Shown here: piece after piece, positions 10,902 through 22,696 of the stretch
How the letters are laid out: every line of letters starts with the position of its first letter
How positions within the stretch are numbered: position 1 is the stretch's first letter
Assembly: GCA_001662425.1 (NCBI GenBank)
Contig: BDDC01000040.1
Span: 56,626-120,625, forward strand
Origin: Chlamydomonas sphaeroides
Taxonomy: Eukaryota > Chlorophyta > Chlorophyceae > Chlamydomonadales > Chlamydomonadaceae
DNA: 64,000 bases
Direction: 5' to 3'
The notes under the pieces: model-generated
The model's input: only the letters and a program-made list of their open reading frames with translations
Database searches by the model: none
What the model was told of the DNA's origin: nothing
Made by a program: the position numbers and the translations under genes

Positions 10902-13900
10902 TTACCGCATGCGGTACTCCTGCTTGCCCTTGGCTGACCCGCGCTCGCCCTCGAACTCGTACTCGATCGCGATGTCCAGGTCGCGCGGGTTCTTGGCGTT
11001 GGGCTTGCAGTGCAGCGTGCCGGTAATGGTCTCGTCCTTGCACGCCGTCTGCAGGTCAAGGGCCGAGCGCCATCCAGGTGCCCAGCGTGTGTGGTGCCCA
11101 GCGTGATGTTGCAGCAAAAGGTGTGTGGTGCCCAGCGTGATGTTGCAGCAAAAGGTGTGAGGTGCCCAGCGTGATGTTGCAGCAAAAGGTGTGAGGTGCC
11201 CAGCGTGATGTTGCAGCGAAAGGTGTGAGGTGCTCAGCGTGGCGAATGCCCAGCCCGCCCAGCCGCCATGCAGTGTCAACGCACCAGCGTCTCCTCCAGG
11301 TAGAAGACCGTCTGCTTCCAGTGCGTGGCGCGGCAGCGGGGGGAGGTCGAGAAGCCCAGCGACTTGTGGCCGCGCGTGAAGGAGACGTCGAAGTAGCCCA
11401 CCTGCCGGGGAAGGGACCAGTACAAGCCACCAGGCAGAACGGGGTGAGCACGAGCGCGGAGGTTGGGGATGGCGGACACGACAGGGACGGCCCCGTCGCG
11501 TGGTTTGGCTGCCTCCAGCGCTAGCTGGCTGGTGCGACGCACCAGCGCGTGCACGTAGTCGTTGCGGTTGAGGTTGAGCGAGAAGGGCACGGTGAAGGTG
11601 GCGTCCTCCTTCTTCATGGTCGCAATGTCGACCGACACCACGGTCTGGGTGTTGGTGGCAATCTGCGGCGCGGCGGGCGCGGACAAGGCAAGTACGCGGT
11701 TGGCCAAGGGCAGGATGGCGAGCGCAGGCCGCGATGCCATCCTGCCGACCCACATGAGCCCAGCGCCCAGGGCCCAGGCTGATTTCCAGCGAAGGCCCAC
11801 CCGACCCACATCGCGAGCGCCCTTCAGCCCACGACCTCGGCATCGCCCGGCTTGCGCGCATGCAAGATGTCAACGCCCCACGCCCTAAGCCCCACGCCCC
11901 GACCCACATCCCACCGGGCCCGCACCTGGTCCTGCTCCACGATGTCCACCAGCGGCTCGGCAATGGCCAGGCGCTTGATGCAGCTCATGTTGAAGCCGTA
12001 CACATTGTCCCAGAACTCAATCTTGTCGTGCTGCCGAGGCGGGAAGACAGCAGGACGTTGGTACTAGTGAGGCGCGGCAGCAGGAGGACCCGGGCGCGGG
12101 AGAGGGGGGCAAGGGGAGTTGGGCCGGGCTTGGGCTGCTGTGCGAGGTGCGTGGCCCTCAGGCAAGAGCGAGGCGGCGCCTCACCTTGTAGTCGCCGTCC
12201 TCGATGGCGCACAGGCTGAGGGTGGCCTTGTCGGGCATGATGATGCCGCCGGGCACCAGCCACTGGGGCATCAACGGGAGGAGGGGGCAGGCGCGCAGGC
12301 GGGCGCGTCAGGAGTGGCGCGAGCCGGCAGGGCTTGCCGGCGGGATGCGCTAGTGCAGTGCAGCGGGGCCCAGCTCCTGCGGCTTAGGCAGCCCGGCAGC
12401 GGCCCCGCGGGGTGTCCCGCGCCTCACCTTGTCGCGCGCGTAGATGACAGTGTCCTGTGGGGGGCATCACGGCGCGGCAGGGGGGCGGATCAAGGGGGGC
12501 GCATCGGGCACCCGGCGAGATGCCTTCCCGCCTGCTCAACCGCTGCTTGCAAGGGGCATGCTTGAAGCGCCCATGGCAGCGCAAGGCCCCGGGGTGGGCC
12601 ATGCCCCAGGGATGTCCCCGTGGGTGCTCGCGCCTGCGACCTATGCCCCGCGCATGCATCCGGGCTCCCTCTCCTCGACAGCAAGCGCAGTGCCCTGGCT
12701 GGGCGCGCAGTCCGTGGCGTCGGAGCCCCGCGGGCTCCGCTACAAATTGGTCTCCCACGTGGCGCCGCGCCGGCCCTGCCGCCGCAGCCCATCCTCCAGC
12801 CGTGCTCTAACGAGCTGGTCCCACACAGCTGCTCGTGGCGCCTTTCCCCCACGGCGAGGTAACCCAACCCCTCTTCTTGCGCCCGGCGCCCGCCGGCCTG
12901 CCCTCCTGCTGCCGCCACCTGCTCACCAGCATGCTCTCGTAGAACAGGAAGTAGCCCATCCACTCGCTCACGATGATGTCCACCTTTTCCACCGGCAGCA
13001 CCACCTGGGGCGGGGGCCGTACAAGGGGTGGCGGAGGTGAGGAGCGGCGAGAAGCGGGGCGGGGCAGCCACCCCGGCCCAGCCACCAAAGACGGGCGACC
13101 GACGGACACAGCGGCGCTCCCGTCGCGCCCGCGCCGCGGGCTGCGCGCGTGCAACTAGTTCGCAGTTGCTCGGGCGGTCACATGCGGCGGGCGTCGGGCG
13201 GCAGGCCGGCGGCCTGTTGTCTCTCGGCCCCGCGGCGCGCACCTCCTCGACCTTGCCCTTGATGATAGTCACGCGGTCCTCGTAGCCGTTGTCGCGGACA
13301 ATCTGCTGCGCCTGCTCTGCAATGGTGCTGCACTCAATGCCGTACACGTGCTTGGCGCCTGCCTGCGGGATATGGGATACAGGTGGGCGCAGCGCGGGAA
13401 AGCCGGAGCAAGGGAGGGTCACGGATGGCACTGGATAGCTTTGTCGTGGTACCTGGTACCTGCAGCACCTACCACCTTGCGGCTGCACGACGCAAGGTGG
13501 AGCTTGTTCAGCCCGCTGCCGGCTTGAACATAACGTATGTAAATTGGAAGAGGTAGAAGCCACACCTTGCGCGAATGGGAGACGCACCTTGGCGCTGAAC
13601 AGCGACAGGATGCCGGTGCCGCAGCCGATGTCCAGCACGATCTTGTCCTTGAACAGGAAGGCGTTGTTCATGATGGCGTTCATGTACGTGCGCGTGCGCA
13701 CGCTGCGGGTATGGACATGGAACATGCGGTGTGGGTGCGGGGGCGCGAGGTGGGTGTGGGGCGGCGGCGCGCGCGGTCCGGTCGCGGCGGCGTTGACCGT
13801 GGAAAGCGAGCCGCCGGCCCGGTTGAGCCCGACTCCCGTACGCGTGCTCGGAGCTCGCACCTATCCTTAAGCATCTCCTCATGGATGCCTGGCGTCAGCA

Positions 13901-14359
13901 GGTGGGGTGGGTATGGCAAGGGGCTGGCGTCAGCAAGGAGAGCCGGGGACCCCTTGCTACACGTCGGGCGACCGCGCCCAACGACACCCCGGCGGCGCCG
14001 TGATCCGGCGACGCCAGGCTGGCGGAGCTGCAATGTGAGGCATACACAAGCGATGCTAGACGCCTCCGCCAGGTTGCGAGGCGTGGGCCGCGTTCTCGGC
14101 GGCGTCAAACCGTGCATGCCGGCCGCCACTTCGCCACGGCCGCTACGTAAGTCCTTCTAAAGCCCCGTTGGGCATGTCGACACGCACCGAAATGAGAGTA
14201 ACTGTCGAAGTAGTACTCCGCTGAAGTCATGTTGCTCTGCGCGCGCGATCAGATGGCGCGTTCAGCCGACAACTCGCGACAGCCGCAGCAGAGCATAACG
14301 TCGATACTCGTCCTGCTCGCCTGGGCGGGGACCGCCTCCTTCATCTCAGCCTCAGCCAT
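10902..14359 (-). CDS. PRMT1: Protein arginine N-methyltransferase 1 (type I)
   Basis: Transfers methyl groups from S-adenosylmethionine to arginines in histones and RNA-binding proteins (family knowledge). Twelve exons, 5' to 3': 14321-14359, 14188-14236, 13861-13888, 13588-13702, 13243-13362, 12927-13004, 12428-12454, 12185-12262, 11926-12030, 11543-11662, 11285-11401, 10902-11048; total 340 residues, the usual PRMT1 size. SAM-binding motif VLDIGCGTG is at 61-69 and acidic E87 follows in GIEC. The double-E catalytic loop SEWMGYFLFYE has E131 and E140, the THW loop is at 279-281, and the C-terminus is YRMR as in other PRMT1 proteins. The first intron is the weak point: the model uses a GC donor (CAG|GCGAGC); a GT donor 12 nt earlier also keeps the frame. 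All other introns are GT-AG. Exons 3 and 7 are only 28 and 27 nt. Confidence 0.95.
11076..11243. repeat. 34-bp minisatellite in the last PRMT1 intron
   Basis: Four near-perfect copies start at 11094, 11128, 11162 and 11196, with partial units at both ends. The unit begins GTGCCCAGCGTGATGTTGCA. The array fills most of the intron between PRMT1 exons 11 and 12 and accounts for repetitive peptides in every frame there. Confidence 0.95.
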
Positions 14360-14590
14360 CTTCTTGCTGTCGGCTGCAAAAGGCGAGATACTTTTGTGAG
14401 GTCCGACGCTGAAAGTATAAGTAAAGTTGTGACTATGTAGCGGTAGCCAACAATATGTAGCAACTTAGGCTGGTCGTCGTCGCGACCCAATTCCCCATGC
14501 CGCCCCGGACATACCTTGCTCCCCCTGCCGTGCCATCACCCTGCTGTTGGCGCGACCAGAAGTGCACATTACATCATACACTCTTGTGCC

Positions 14591-14719
14591 TCAATAGCTC
14601 ACACTGCTCCGCGCCCACTCTCGCGCCCATTTGTCAGCCGCCCGCGCTAGATTCCAGCTGCTGCCCACGGCCTTGTACATCGCCTTTTGTTTGACGTTCA
14701 GTTCATAGGCGTCTGACAT
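14591..14719 (-). CDS. Possible small gene, 42 residues, unknown
   Basis: An ATG-started open frame of 42 codons sits between the divergent PRMT1 (-) and RING protein (+) genes, starting 78 bp from the RING start. The peptide looks protein-like: it has an N-terminal MSDAYELNVKQKAMYKAVGS, then a helical stretch rich in Trp, Ala and Arg, and no low complexity. On its own strand a TGTAA, the usual green-algal polyadenylation signal, lies about 18 nt after the stop (14569-14573). I do not recognise the family. It could also be the 5' untranslated region of PRMT1 or a chance frame. Confidence 0.35.
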   Translation of the reverse strand: MSDAYELNVKQKAMYKAVGSSWNLARAADKWAREWARSSVSY

Positions 14720-14797
14720 CGCGAGGAGGGGCGTGCCGGCTGACCCCGCTGGCCCACGCCGGAAACCGCTGGTGCCCCGCTCCAGCACACTGCCGTC

Positions 14798-16383
14798 ATG
14801 GCCTCCTGCCCGCTGGGCTTTGGCGCGCCAGGCGGCGGCGCTCAGCTGAGCCCCTACCACTGCGTGCTGTGCAAAGGCCTGCTGCACGAGCCCACGCGAG
14901 CAGAGCCCTGCCGCCATACCTTCTGCGCCTTCTGCGTGCGCCGTGCCGGCCGGTACGTCCGCACCGCCAGCTCCAGCTCGCGCCGCGCCCGCGCCCGGCA
15001 CATGAACGTCCACGTTCTTGCAAGTCACAGGCGCAGTAGGTTTCAACCCTTTCGTGCTACCCTGCCCTCCGCAGTGACTGCCCGGTCTGCGGCGCCGACA
15101 TCGACACCACACAGCCCGACGCAGAGCTCGGCGCCACCATCTCCAAGCTCCTGACCGGCCACGTCAAGCTCCTTGCCAAGGCCGCCGCCGGCGGCCCCAG
15201 TGGGCCTGACGCCCCCGGCGGCGCGGCGGCCGCGGGCGCCGCGGCGCCGGACTTGCCGTCGCTGCTGCTTCAGTTGGCTCTGCAGTCCCTGGCGGGCGGC
15301 AACCCCGAGGGCGCGCTGGCGAGGCTGGACATGTGCGCTGACACGCTCTGCAGCGCCGCCAAGGCGGCGGCCCCCGCCGCCGCCAGCGCCGGCCCTGCCG
15401 CTAGCGCAGGCACAGCAGCTGCAGCACCAGCAGCTGCCGCCAGTGCGGCGTCGGCCAGGCCGCCGCCGGTGGCGGCTCCGCCGGCCGCAGCGGCCGCTGG
15501 CGCGGCAGCGGCGCCTGCCGGCAGCGGCAGCTCTGCCGGCGCGCCAGCACCTGGCGACCAGCACCCGTCGCTGCGGCGGCGGCTCGCAGCGGCGCGCGCC
15601 GGGCCCGAGACCGCCTCCCGCCTGGGCGCGGTGCTGGGCAGCCAGGCCGACTGCCACCGGCGCTTGGGCGACCCGGCCGCCGCGCACGCCTTCTACGCCG
15701 CCTCGCTGGCGGCGCTGACGCCCTGGCGCGGCGCCAGCCGTGACGTGGACAGCTCGCTGTCCGTCACCCACAACAAGCTAGGGGACCTGCTGCTGCTGGA
15801 CGGACGGATAGCGGAGGCGCGGGCTCAGTACGAGGAGGCGCTGGGCATCCGGCGCCAGGCGCTGGCGTCGCCGCAGCCGGCCGCGGCGGCGGGGGGCGGC
15901 GGCGCGGCGGCGGCGGCGCGCGGCGGGCGGGAGGAGGCGGTGCAGGACGTGTGTGACGTAGCGACCAGCTTGTGCAAGGTGGCGGACCTGTGGCTGGCGG
16001 AGGCGGAGGAGCGGGCGGCGGCGCAGCAAGGCGGCGAGGGGGCCGGCGGCGCGGCGGCCGGGCCGGGAGCCGAGGCGGCGGGGCGGCAGGGGCGGGACGA
16101 GGTTGCGCTGGGCCGGGCCGCGGGGCTGCTGGGGGAAGCGCGGGAGGCGCTGGCGCGGCCCGAGGTGATGCCGTGCGCTCTGGCGTGCGGCCTGGAGGAG
16201 GCTGTGGCTACTGCGGCGGCGGACGGTGGGGCGGCAGCGGCGAAGGGCGCGTCTGGCGCGACGAAGGGCGCAGAGCAGCTGCCGCCGCCGCCGCCGCAGC
16301 TGGTGCAGCGCTACGGGCGGGTGTGGGGCGCGCTGGAGCAGCTGACGGCGCGGCTGCGGCAGCTGGACGTCGCGAGCAGCTAG
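14798..16383 (+). CDS. RING-finger protein with TPR-like repeats (probable E3 ubiquitin ligase)
   Basis: Two exons, 14798-14952 and 15075-16383 (phase 2 intron, GT-AG), give 487 residues. The intron splits a complete C3HC4 RING finger: C22, C25, C38, H40, C43, C46 before it and C54, C57 (DCPVC) after it; this confirms the splice. RING fingers of this kind usually recruit an E2 enzyme for ubiquitin transfer (family knowledge); the substrate is unknown. Residues about 234-315 form two helical hairpins of TPR type, with SVTHNKLGDLLLLDGRIAEA and AQYEEALGIRRQAL, likely a protein-binding surface. The rest is Ala/Gly-rich linker, including long Ala runs around 150-205 and 320-370. The start ATG fits directly before the first zinc ligands. 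Close to the small frame at 14591-14719 and divergent from PRMT1. Confidence 0.88.
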
Positions 16384-17374
16384 CTGACTAGTCACCCTGC
16401 CTAGCTGGTCCGTTGTGTGGTTGGCTGTCGTGGCGGCTCGGCGGTGGCTCGACCGGGACGCAGGATGGGCTGCAAGATTGGCTGAGGGGGGAAGGGGGGT
16501 TAGGAGGGGGCTGAGGTACAGCGTACAGGTCCGCAGGGCGATGGCGGCGATGATGGTAGGTTTACAGTGGCGGTGACGTGTGAACGCGTTGGACGGACTG
16601 CATTCGGGACTAACCTGACTAAACCGGCACATGCGTGTGACAGCGTCAAGACGAGGTGGTATCGCCGGCTATCTACTCCCCGCTAGCCATGACAATGCGG
16701 TTGGCCACAAGGGAACGGCGCCTGGGCTGCCCCTTGCCTCTGCGGACAGCATCAGCGCGCGTGTGCACCCCGGGGTTTCCGGCTTGCCGCAGCGGACGAC
16801 ACGCCGGGCCCGCAATAACAAATGAACGCAGCTGCTGCGCTGCTGCGCTGCGGCCGCATAGCTGCAAGCACAGACCAGCCGCATGGACATGGCCACGCCC
16901 CGCCGAACAGCGGAGGGCATGCATGCGCCGCGCGTTGATCGGCTTGCGCAGCGGACGGCAGCAGCATGATGCATGGCTTGATGGGTGACCCCCGGGCCTG
17001 CAGGCGCAAAACCGCGGCGCCCGTCCCCATCCCATGCATGGTCATCCATAAGCATCTACATACCAACCATACGCATCTACATTCCAACCAACCTCGCGTG
17101 CATCGGGAGCGAGGCCATCCGTCGGCCGGGACCACGCCCGTGGGGCCAGCCCGGGCCAACGCACTACTCGAGCATGGCGATACCGTACGCAATCCCACTT
17201 CCATTCCCCTCGCAATCGTGTGTGCTTGCTCAAGGGCTTGGGCTACACGCCACGTACAGCTGAGTCCCCTCATAAGAATCCACGAGCTCTCCCTGCGCCC
17301 ACACTTGCCGTCATGCGCCACTTCAAAGGATGCAACCAAGTTATCGTTGTCAGTAGCCGCCGCTGGCGGCACCG
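16384..17374. other. Intergenic, convergent 3' ends, nothing recognised
   Basis: Just under 1 kb between the RING gene (+) and membrane family pseudogene copy 3 (-). No supported frame, RNA or repeat. Confidence 0.5.
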
Positions 17375-20300
17375 TTACCAGGAAACATCAGCAGCGGGCT
17401 CTTGCTCCTGCTGGCGCTTCCCGGCGCCGTCGGCACCTCCGGACGCGGCCGCGGGCAGCTGGCGCTCGCCGCTTCGCAGGAAGGCGCGGCGGATGCCCGC
17501 GTCCGTGGCCCCCGCGATGAGCAGGCCGGCGGCGGCATGTGCTGCGGCGCAGGCCAGGGCCGGCTGCCAGCGACAGCCGCTGACGTGGTACTGCAGCAGC
17601 GCCACAGGGAGCAGCTCCAGCAGCACGACCGGGGCCTGCCAGCGCAGCGACAGCTGTGTGCGAGGGCAGGGCGGGAGCGAAGGGAGGGCGCATGGCATTG
17701 GGATGTACGGCAGAGGCGCGATGGCAGATGGCGTCCAGGCGGCGCGAGAGGTGAGGTACGCTGGCAATCTGGGGTGCCGAACCGCATGCCCCTGCAAGCG
17801 ATCTTAATTGGCCCACGGTGAACCGCTACGCCTCGCTACGCCGTATGCAGCGCACCTGGCGGATGGCGGGGTTCATGAGGCTGTAGTAGATGAAGTTGAT
17901 CTTGCCCGCGTTGGACACCTCGACCCAGTTGTCTTGCAGCGGCAGCAGCGGGCCGCGCCAGGCGGGCGGCCAGGTGATGGCGAGCAGCGCCAGCGCCTCG
18001 AAGCTCGCCTTGGCCAGCAGGCGGCCGTTGCGGTGGCGGCTGCACGTGGCATGGACAGAAGGCGACAGGTCAGCGGCGAGCCGTGTGCACATGTGCGATG
18101 TTGGCCGCCGCTCGCTGCGTGGGCTGCCGACAATCAACGAACTGCGGCTGCCTGCCCTTTCCAAGACAAGTAAGCTGCGAAACACGTGCGTTTCACACAG
18201 CTTGCCAGACCGGGAGTGCAAGCCATGAGCCAGCCGGCGACACACGGACGGGGTGACGAGGCCCGCACTGCCAGGCCTACCTGGACAGCTGCAGCACGGC
18301 CAGAAGGTGCGCCAGCTGCACGCCCAGCTGAAGGCCCTGCGCGACCATCAGCTGCGCGCCAAAGCTGAGCCAGCCCGCGCCCAGGCCGGCGGCGGCGGGA
18401 ACGGCCCACGCCATTCGCGCCTTGTGGACGGTGGCTCGCATGGCCGCCACGTGCACTGCCAGCGCCAGCGCTGTCGTCGTGCGGCCCACGGCCCGGCAGT
18501 AGGCCGCCTTCCACGCCTGGTAGGCCAGCTCGGCGCCGGGGGCTGCAAAGCCCCACAGGCAGGCGTGGATCAGCAGCAGCCACGGCGGCAGGCTGCCACG
18601 GCAGCGACGCAGCGGCGAGGCAGCCGCAACGGCTGCGGGCGTCATGCCGGAGGTGCTGGCCACCACACTGCTTCCGCTACAGCTGTACTGCCGCTGCGGC
18701 TGCTGCTGCTCAGGCTGCTGCCGGCGCTCTGCCTCCCGCTGGCATGCGGCTAGGCGGCGCTCGCCCAGCAACGCCAGCACCGTGGCCGCCACCTCCGGGT
18801 CAGTGTCGCCGCCCGCCCGCCGCTGCGCCAGGAGGTCGCCGTAGTCGGACACGAAGCCGGCAAGGCCGCTAATGCGGAGGGCGGCCGCAGCGCCAGCAGC
18901 GGAGTGGACGACGAGGCGGCAGAGCGCGGCGACGGCCCGACGGCACCTGCCGGCGCGGCTAAAGCGTCCACGTCCTCCTCGCCGCCGCCGGTGGGAGGCA
19001 GGAGGTAGAGGGTCAGAGCGCCGGGGGCGGCCAGCGCAGTCGGCGGCAGTCGCAGCCTGGGGGCAAGGGCACGAGGAGCGATCACAGACAAGGGGAGGAT
19101 CAGGGAGGGGACGAAGAAGGAGAGAAGGCGTGAAGAGTCGATGCAGAGGCCGCCGCAGCAGCAGGGCAACCCTCCCAGCACGTAGGTTGGCCCTCCGCCA
19201 GCCCACCGTTCCCACCTGATGGCCCTGAAGCCCTCGGACTCCTCCTCCCCCTCCTGCTCCTCCTCCCTTCCCGGCGGCAGGCGGCACACGGCGTCCAGCA
19301 GGGCCGGCTGCTGTGCCTCGGGCCCCACGGAGGGGCNNNNNNNNNNNNNNNNNNNNNNNNNNNNNNNNNNNNNNNNNNNNNNNNNNNNNNNNNNNNNNNN
19401 NNNNNNNNNNNNNNNNNNNNNNNNNNNNNNNNNNNNNNNNNNNNNNNNNNNNNNNNNNNNNNNNNNNNNNNNNNNNNNNNNNNNNNNNNNNNNNNNNNNN
19501 NNNNNNNNNNNNNNNNNNNNNNNNNNNNNNNNNNNNNNNNNNNNNNNNNNNNNNNNNNNNNNNNNNNNNNNNNNNNNNNNNNNNNNNNNNNNNNNNNNNN
19601 NNNNNNNNNNNNNNNNNNNNNNNNNNNNNNNNNNNNNNNNNNNNNNNNNNNNNNNNNNNNNNNNNNNNNNNNNNNNNNNNNNNNNNNNNNNNNNNNNNNN
19701 NNNNNNNNNNNNNNNNNNNNNNNNNNNNNNNNNNNNNNNNNNNNNNNNNNNNNNNNNNNNNNNNNNNNNNNNNNNNNNNNNNNGCCACACCGCTGGCGGC
19801 CAGCAGAACGCGCCGCCGCCGCTGGCGGCGTCCAATGCTGTGACCGTGCCGGCCCGCGCCGCGCCGCTGGCGCCGGTGCCCTCCACCGCGTCCGTGAGCA
19901 GCCGCACCAGCTTCGACGACAGGAAGGCTTCGACCGCTGCGCCGCTCTCGGCCGCGCCCTCGCCCAGCGCGAGGCAGCGGTGCAGCGCCAGGGCCCCGCC
20001 GCTGCCGCCGCCGTCACCCACCCGCAGGCGGAGCAGCAGCTACACGCAGCCAGGCACCGCCACCGCCGACAGCAGCAGCAACGGGCTGCCCTCACCAGCG
20101 CCAGCGGCGGCGTTGAGCTGATCAACTCGGGCCGCCTTACCCAGCGCAACGGCACGCCTCGCCATGCCAGATACATGACGCCCAAGAAACGTAGAGCGCT
20201 GTGCGGGGCTATCACCGGGAGCGCCGTCGCCGCCGGCGGCGCCCACACCGCCGCCGCAGCGACGCCGGACATGCAGCCGAACGCCTGGGTCAGTAGCAGC

Positions 20301-20818
20301 GCCTGCCGCCAGCGCGCGTAGGCGGCCGGAGCCGCAACAGCCAGCGTGCATGTTAGGAAGAACAGGACGATCAGCACTGCGAGCCCGTAGTCGTGGAGGG
20401 CGAGCGCGATCCGTGGTTTCACGGCCGCGCCGCGCAGTAGCACGTGCAGCAGTCTCGCTGCGTAGCTGCCTCCGCAGGGGTAGCTGCTGAGCACAGGGTC
20501 CGGCAGCTCCTGCAGCGCCCCGTATGGGGAGCCGGCGACTGGAACGCAGCCGCGGCTGAAGAGCGTCTTGGAAATGTAGGCGCTGCCGACGGTTGCTGCC
20601 TCCAGCAGGAAGAAGAGCAGGTCGATGCTGCGAGCGCGCCTTGCAAACCAGGCGCTGAATGGAAGGGGTGCCTGCTGAGTGCAGCTCGTCGGCGCCTTGT
20701 CCGGGCGCTGCGCCGGGACACTGCCAGCGCTTGTTCCGCCGGGCGCCAAGCTGCGGCCGCTGCTGCGGCCGCTGGCGCCAGAAGGCGCGGCTGGGGCGTC
20801 CGCGCCTTGGCGTCGCAT
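17375..20818 (-). pseudogene. Membrane protein family copy 3, decayed
   Basis: Exon 1 (20141-20818), exon 4 (17856-18039, 184 nt) and exon 5 (17375-17653) align well with intact copies, but the middle is broken in at least three ways. Intron 1 and the first half of exon 2 are missing: the exon 1 donor at 20140 runs within about 30 nt into the LLLLSAVAVPGC stretch. The codon after GCV is TAG (20040-20042), where the other copies have CAG or CAT. Exon 3 lacks roughly 150-200 nt after LLAL near 18925, shifting the frame so that GLAGFVSDYGDLLAQRRAGG reads in another frame. An assembly gap (19337-19783) hides part of exon 2, but none of the three lesions lies in it. Exon 5 is open with a TAA stop. 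A single missassembly cannot explain all three. Confidence 0.85.
19337..19783. other. Assembly gap, 447 N
   Basis: A run of N inside exon 2 of family copy 3. Flanking coding sequence on both sides belongs to the same exon, so the gap is probably short and caused by the high similarity of the copies. Confidence 1.
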
Positions 20819-22696
20819 TTGGGTTGGAATGAAAGGATTGCTGGTTTGTGATGCTGCGTGTCGCGAAGGCGTGCGCTAATGCAGCACATTCTTTTGCTAT
20901 CGTGGTGTAGCTATGTGGGGCTGATGATGCAGTCTGAGCGAGCTGACAAGGCGCCGCCCCCGCGTCCGACAAGCGGCTGTACTGCTGGTCGGGGGCGGTT
21001 TTGCTCAAGGCCGCCGAGGTCCGGGCCCCAGCACTCTCCAGTTGCGAAGGGGGAGAGTCAGCGCGCGGCGGAGTGGAAGCAGTGCCGCCCTGTGTGCCTG
21101 CTGCAGCGAAGTACGTGCGCCGGCAGCCGCAGGGCAGGGCAGGGCTCGCTGCTGCGTGATGCACCGGAAAGCACCACAGGAGTGTATGTGAGGGGCCGGG
21201 GAGCGCTGCAAGGCTCTGCCGGCAAGGATGTAGGGGCCGGCTTGCGTGGGCCCATCAGGGCCCGTCTAACGCCCCGCCATCCAAGTTGTTGAGAGGTGCC
21301 CCCAGCGCAAGGAGCGACTGCGGCCATAGTATATGCAGCGGAGCTCCTCGTGCTTACCTTGAGCTTGACATGCTCGCCAAGGCGCGCCCATACCTGCCGC
21401 AGGGACCCACATCAGCTTCTGTTGCATAATGCAAGAGCCGCAGCCGGCATGGCAGCAATCAACATGGGGGCAGGCTGCGGCCTTAAGAAGCCGCCGGCAA
21501 GGGCAGGATCGTGAAAATGGACAGGTTCGGGGTTGACAGCGCAGTGAAGGGCGGGGCTGGCCACAGCTTTGGACCACCTTTGGAAGCAGCAACGGACGCA
21601 GCCACTGCTAGCGAGAGCTGCTTGGGTCCGAGCAGACGTACGGGCAGATGTAATCCAGGGCCGTCTCGCCGCGGCGGGGGACGTTGGCGTAATAAGCTTT
21701 GCATTAATATTGCAATGTGGACGCGCGATAGACCCAAGGCCATCGAGCGCCCGTGGGTGCCTGTAGCCAGCTCCACGCGGCACGGGTCGCTGGGGTCGGA
21801 ATGCAAGGTTGAGGCACAGTTCGCAGGTATCCGCATCATACGTCGCCTTTCCCGTTATTCTCTTGTGGCTAGACAGCTGCGGAGGTTCTGCGGAAGCGCA
21901 ACCCCAAGTCAAGGCTGAAACAGATGGCCGCAGCTGGCCTTGGATAAACGCGCGGGCAGCTGATGCTGGAAGTCGGACTTTGTCTGTTTGTACGCCGACG
22001 ATGTATTGCAGATGCGGTGCAGCGTTGAACTACCCCCGCTGGCACGTACCCTGCCCTTGCCGTCCCACGCCACCCCCTGCATGCAGCCGATGCGCGCAGA
22101 TGCTATCATGTCAGATGTGCACGGTACACACGCGCTCAAATTGTACAACGACATGCCCAGAGCCACGCATTGCCCGCGCCAGGACGGTCGGGCAAGTATA
22201 ATCACAAAGACTACATAGACAGCCGACAACCATGGCAAACGTGCATATCGAGCCCTTAGGTTGCACGACTGGTGCCGTGGGACCTGAACGCCCGTCCATA
22301 TAAGCGTTGCAGAGCCCTCATTCCAACTCAACCTAAGCGCCAGGCGCCGCGACGCGCCGCAGACCGCAGCTACGGAAATAGCAGACCCATGTACACGAAA
22401 TTGAACAGGTGCCGCGCGGCGCAAATCAACAGGTCATGTACACCAGCTTTCCTATAATTGCAAGGGGTGCTACGTTGCCATTCATGCACAACCATGCTCA
22501 ATCCTGACCGCATGCACGTGAAAGACTCTCCCTGGGCGCACGCACGCCGCAATGTCCGCCAGGCGACAGCCCAACACCCTCACGCACGGGCTAGCTACCG
22601 CATCTCCCTGGCTCCTCGTCTTGTACCGGCACCTGCTGTGATTCGTCAGCTATGACGATATGTCGGACGTGAGGTCCTGTAGACATTATTGCTCCA
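20819..22696. other. Intergenic spacer between family copies 3 and 4
   Basis: Upstream of copy 3 and downstream of copy 4, both on -. Part of the duplication unit of about 6 kb. No supported gene; promoter elements could not be identified with confidence. Confidence 0.5.

Noticed and set aside
12490..13860. A 456-codon open frame on - across the PRMT1 gene
   Set aside because: It reads through introns of PRMT1; the spliced model matches the family residue by residue.
20040..21164. A 374-codon - frame covering copy 3 exon 1 in another frame and its upstream region
   Set aside because: Only its last 25 or so codons (ending GCV, then TAG) are family sequence; the rest is an off-frame reading of exon 1.
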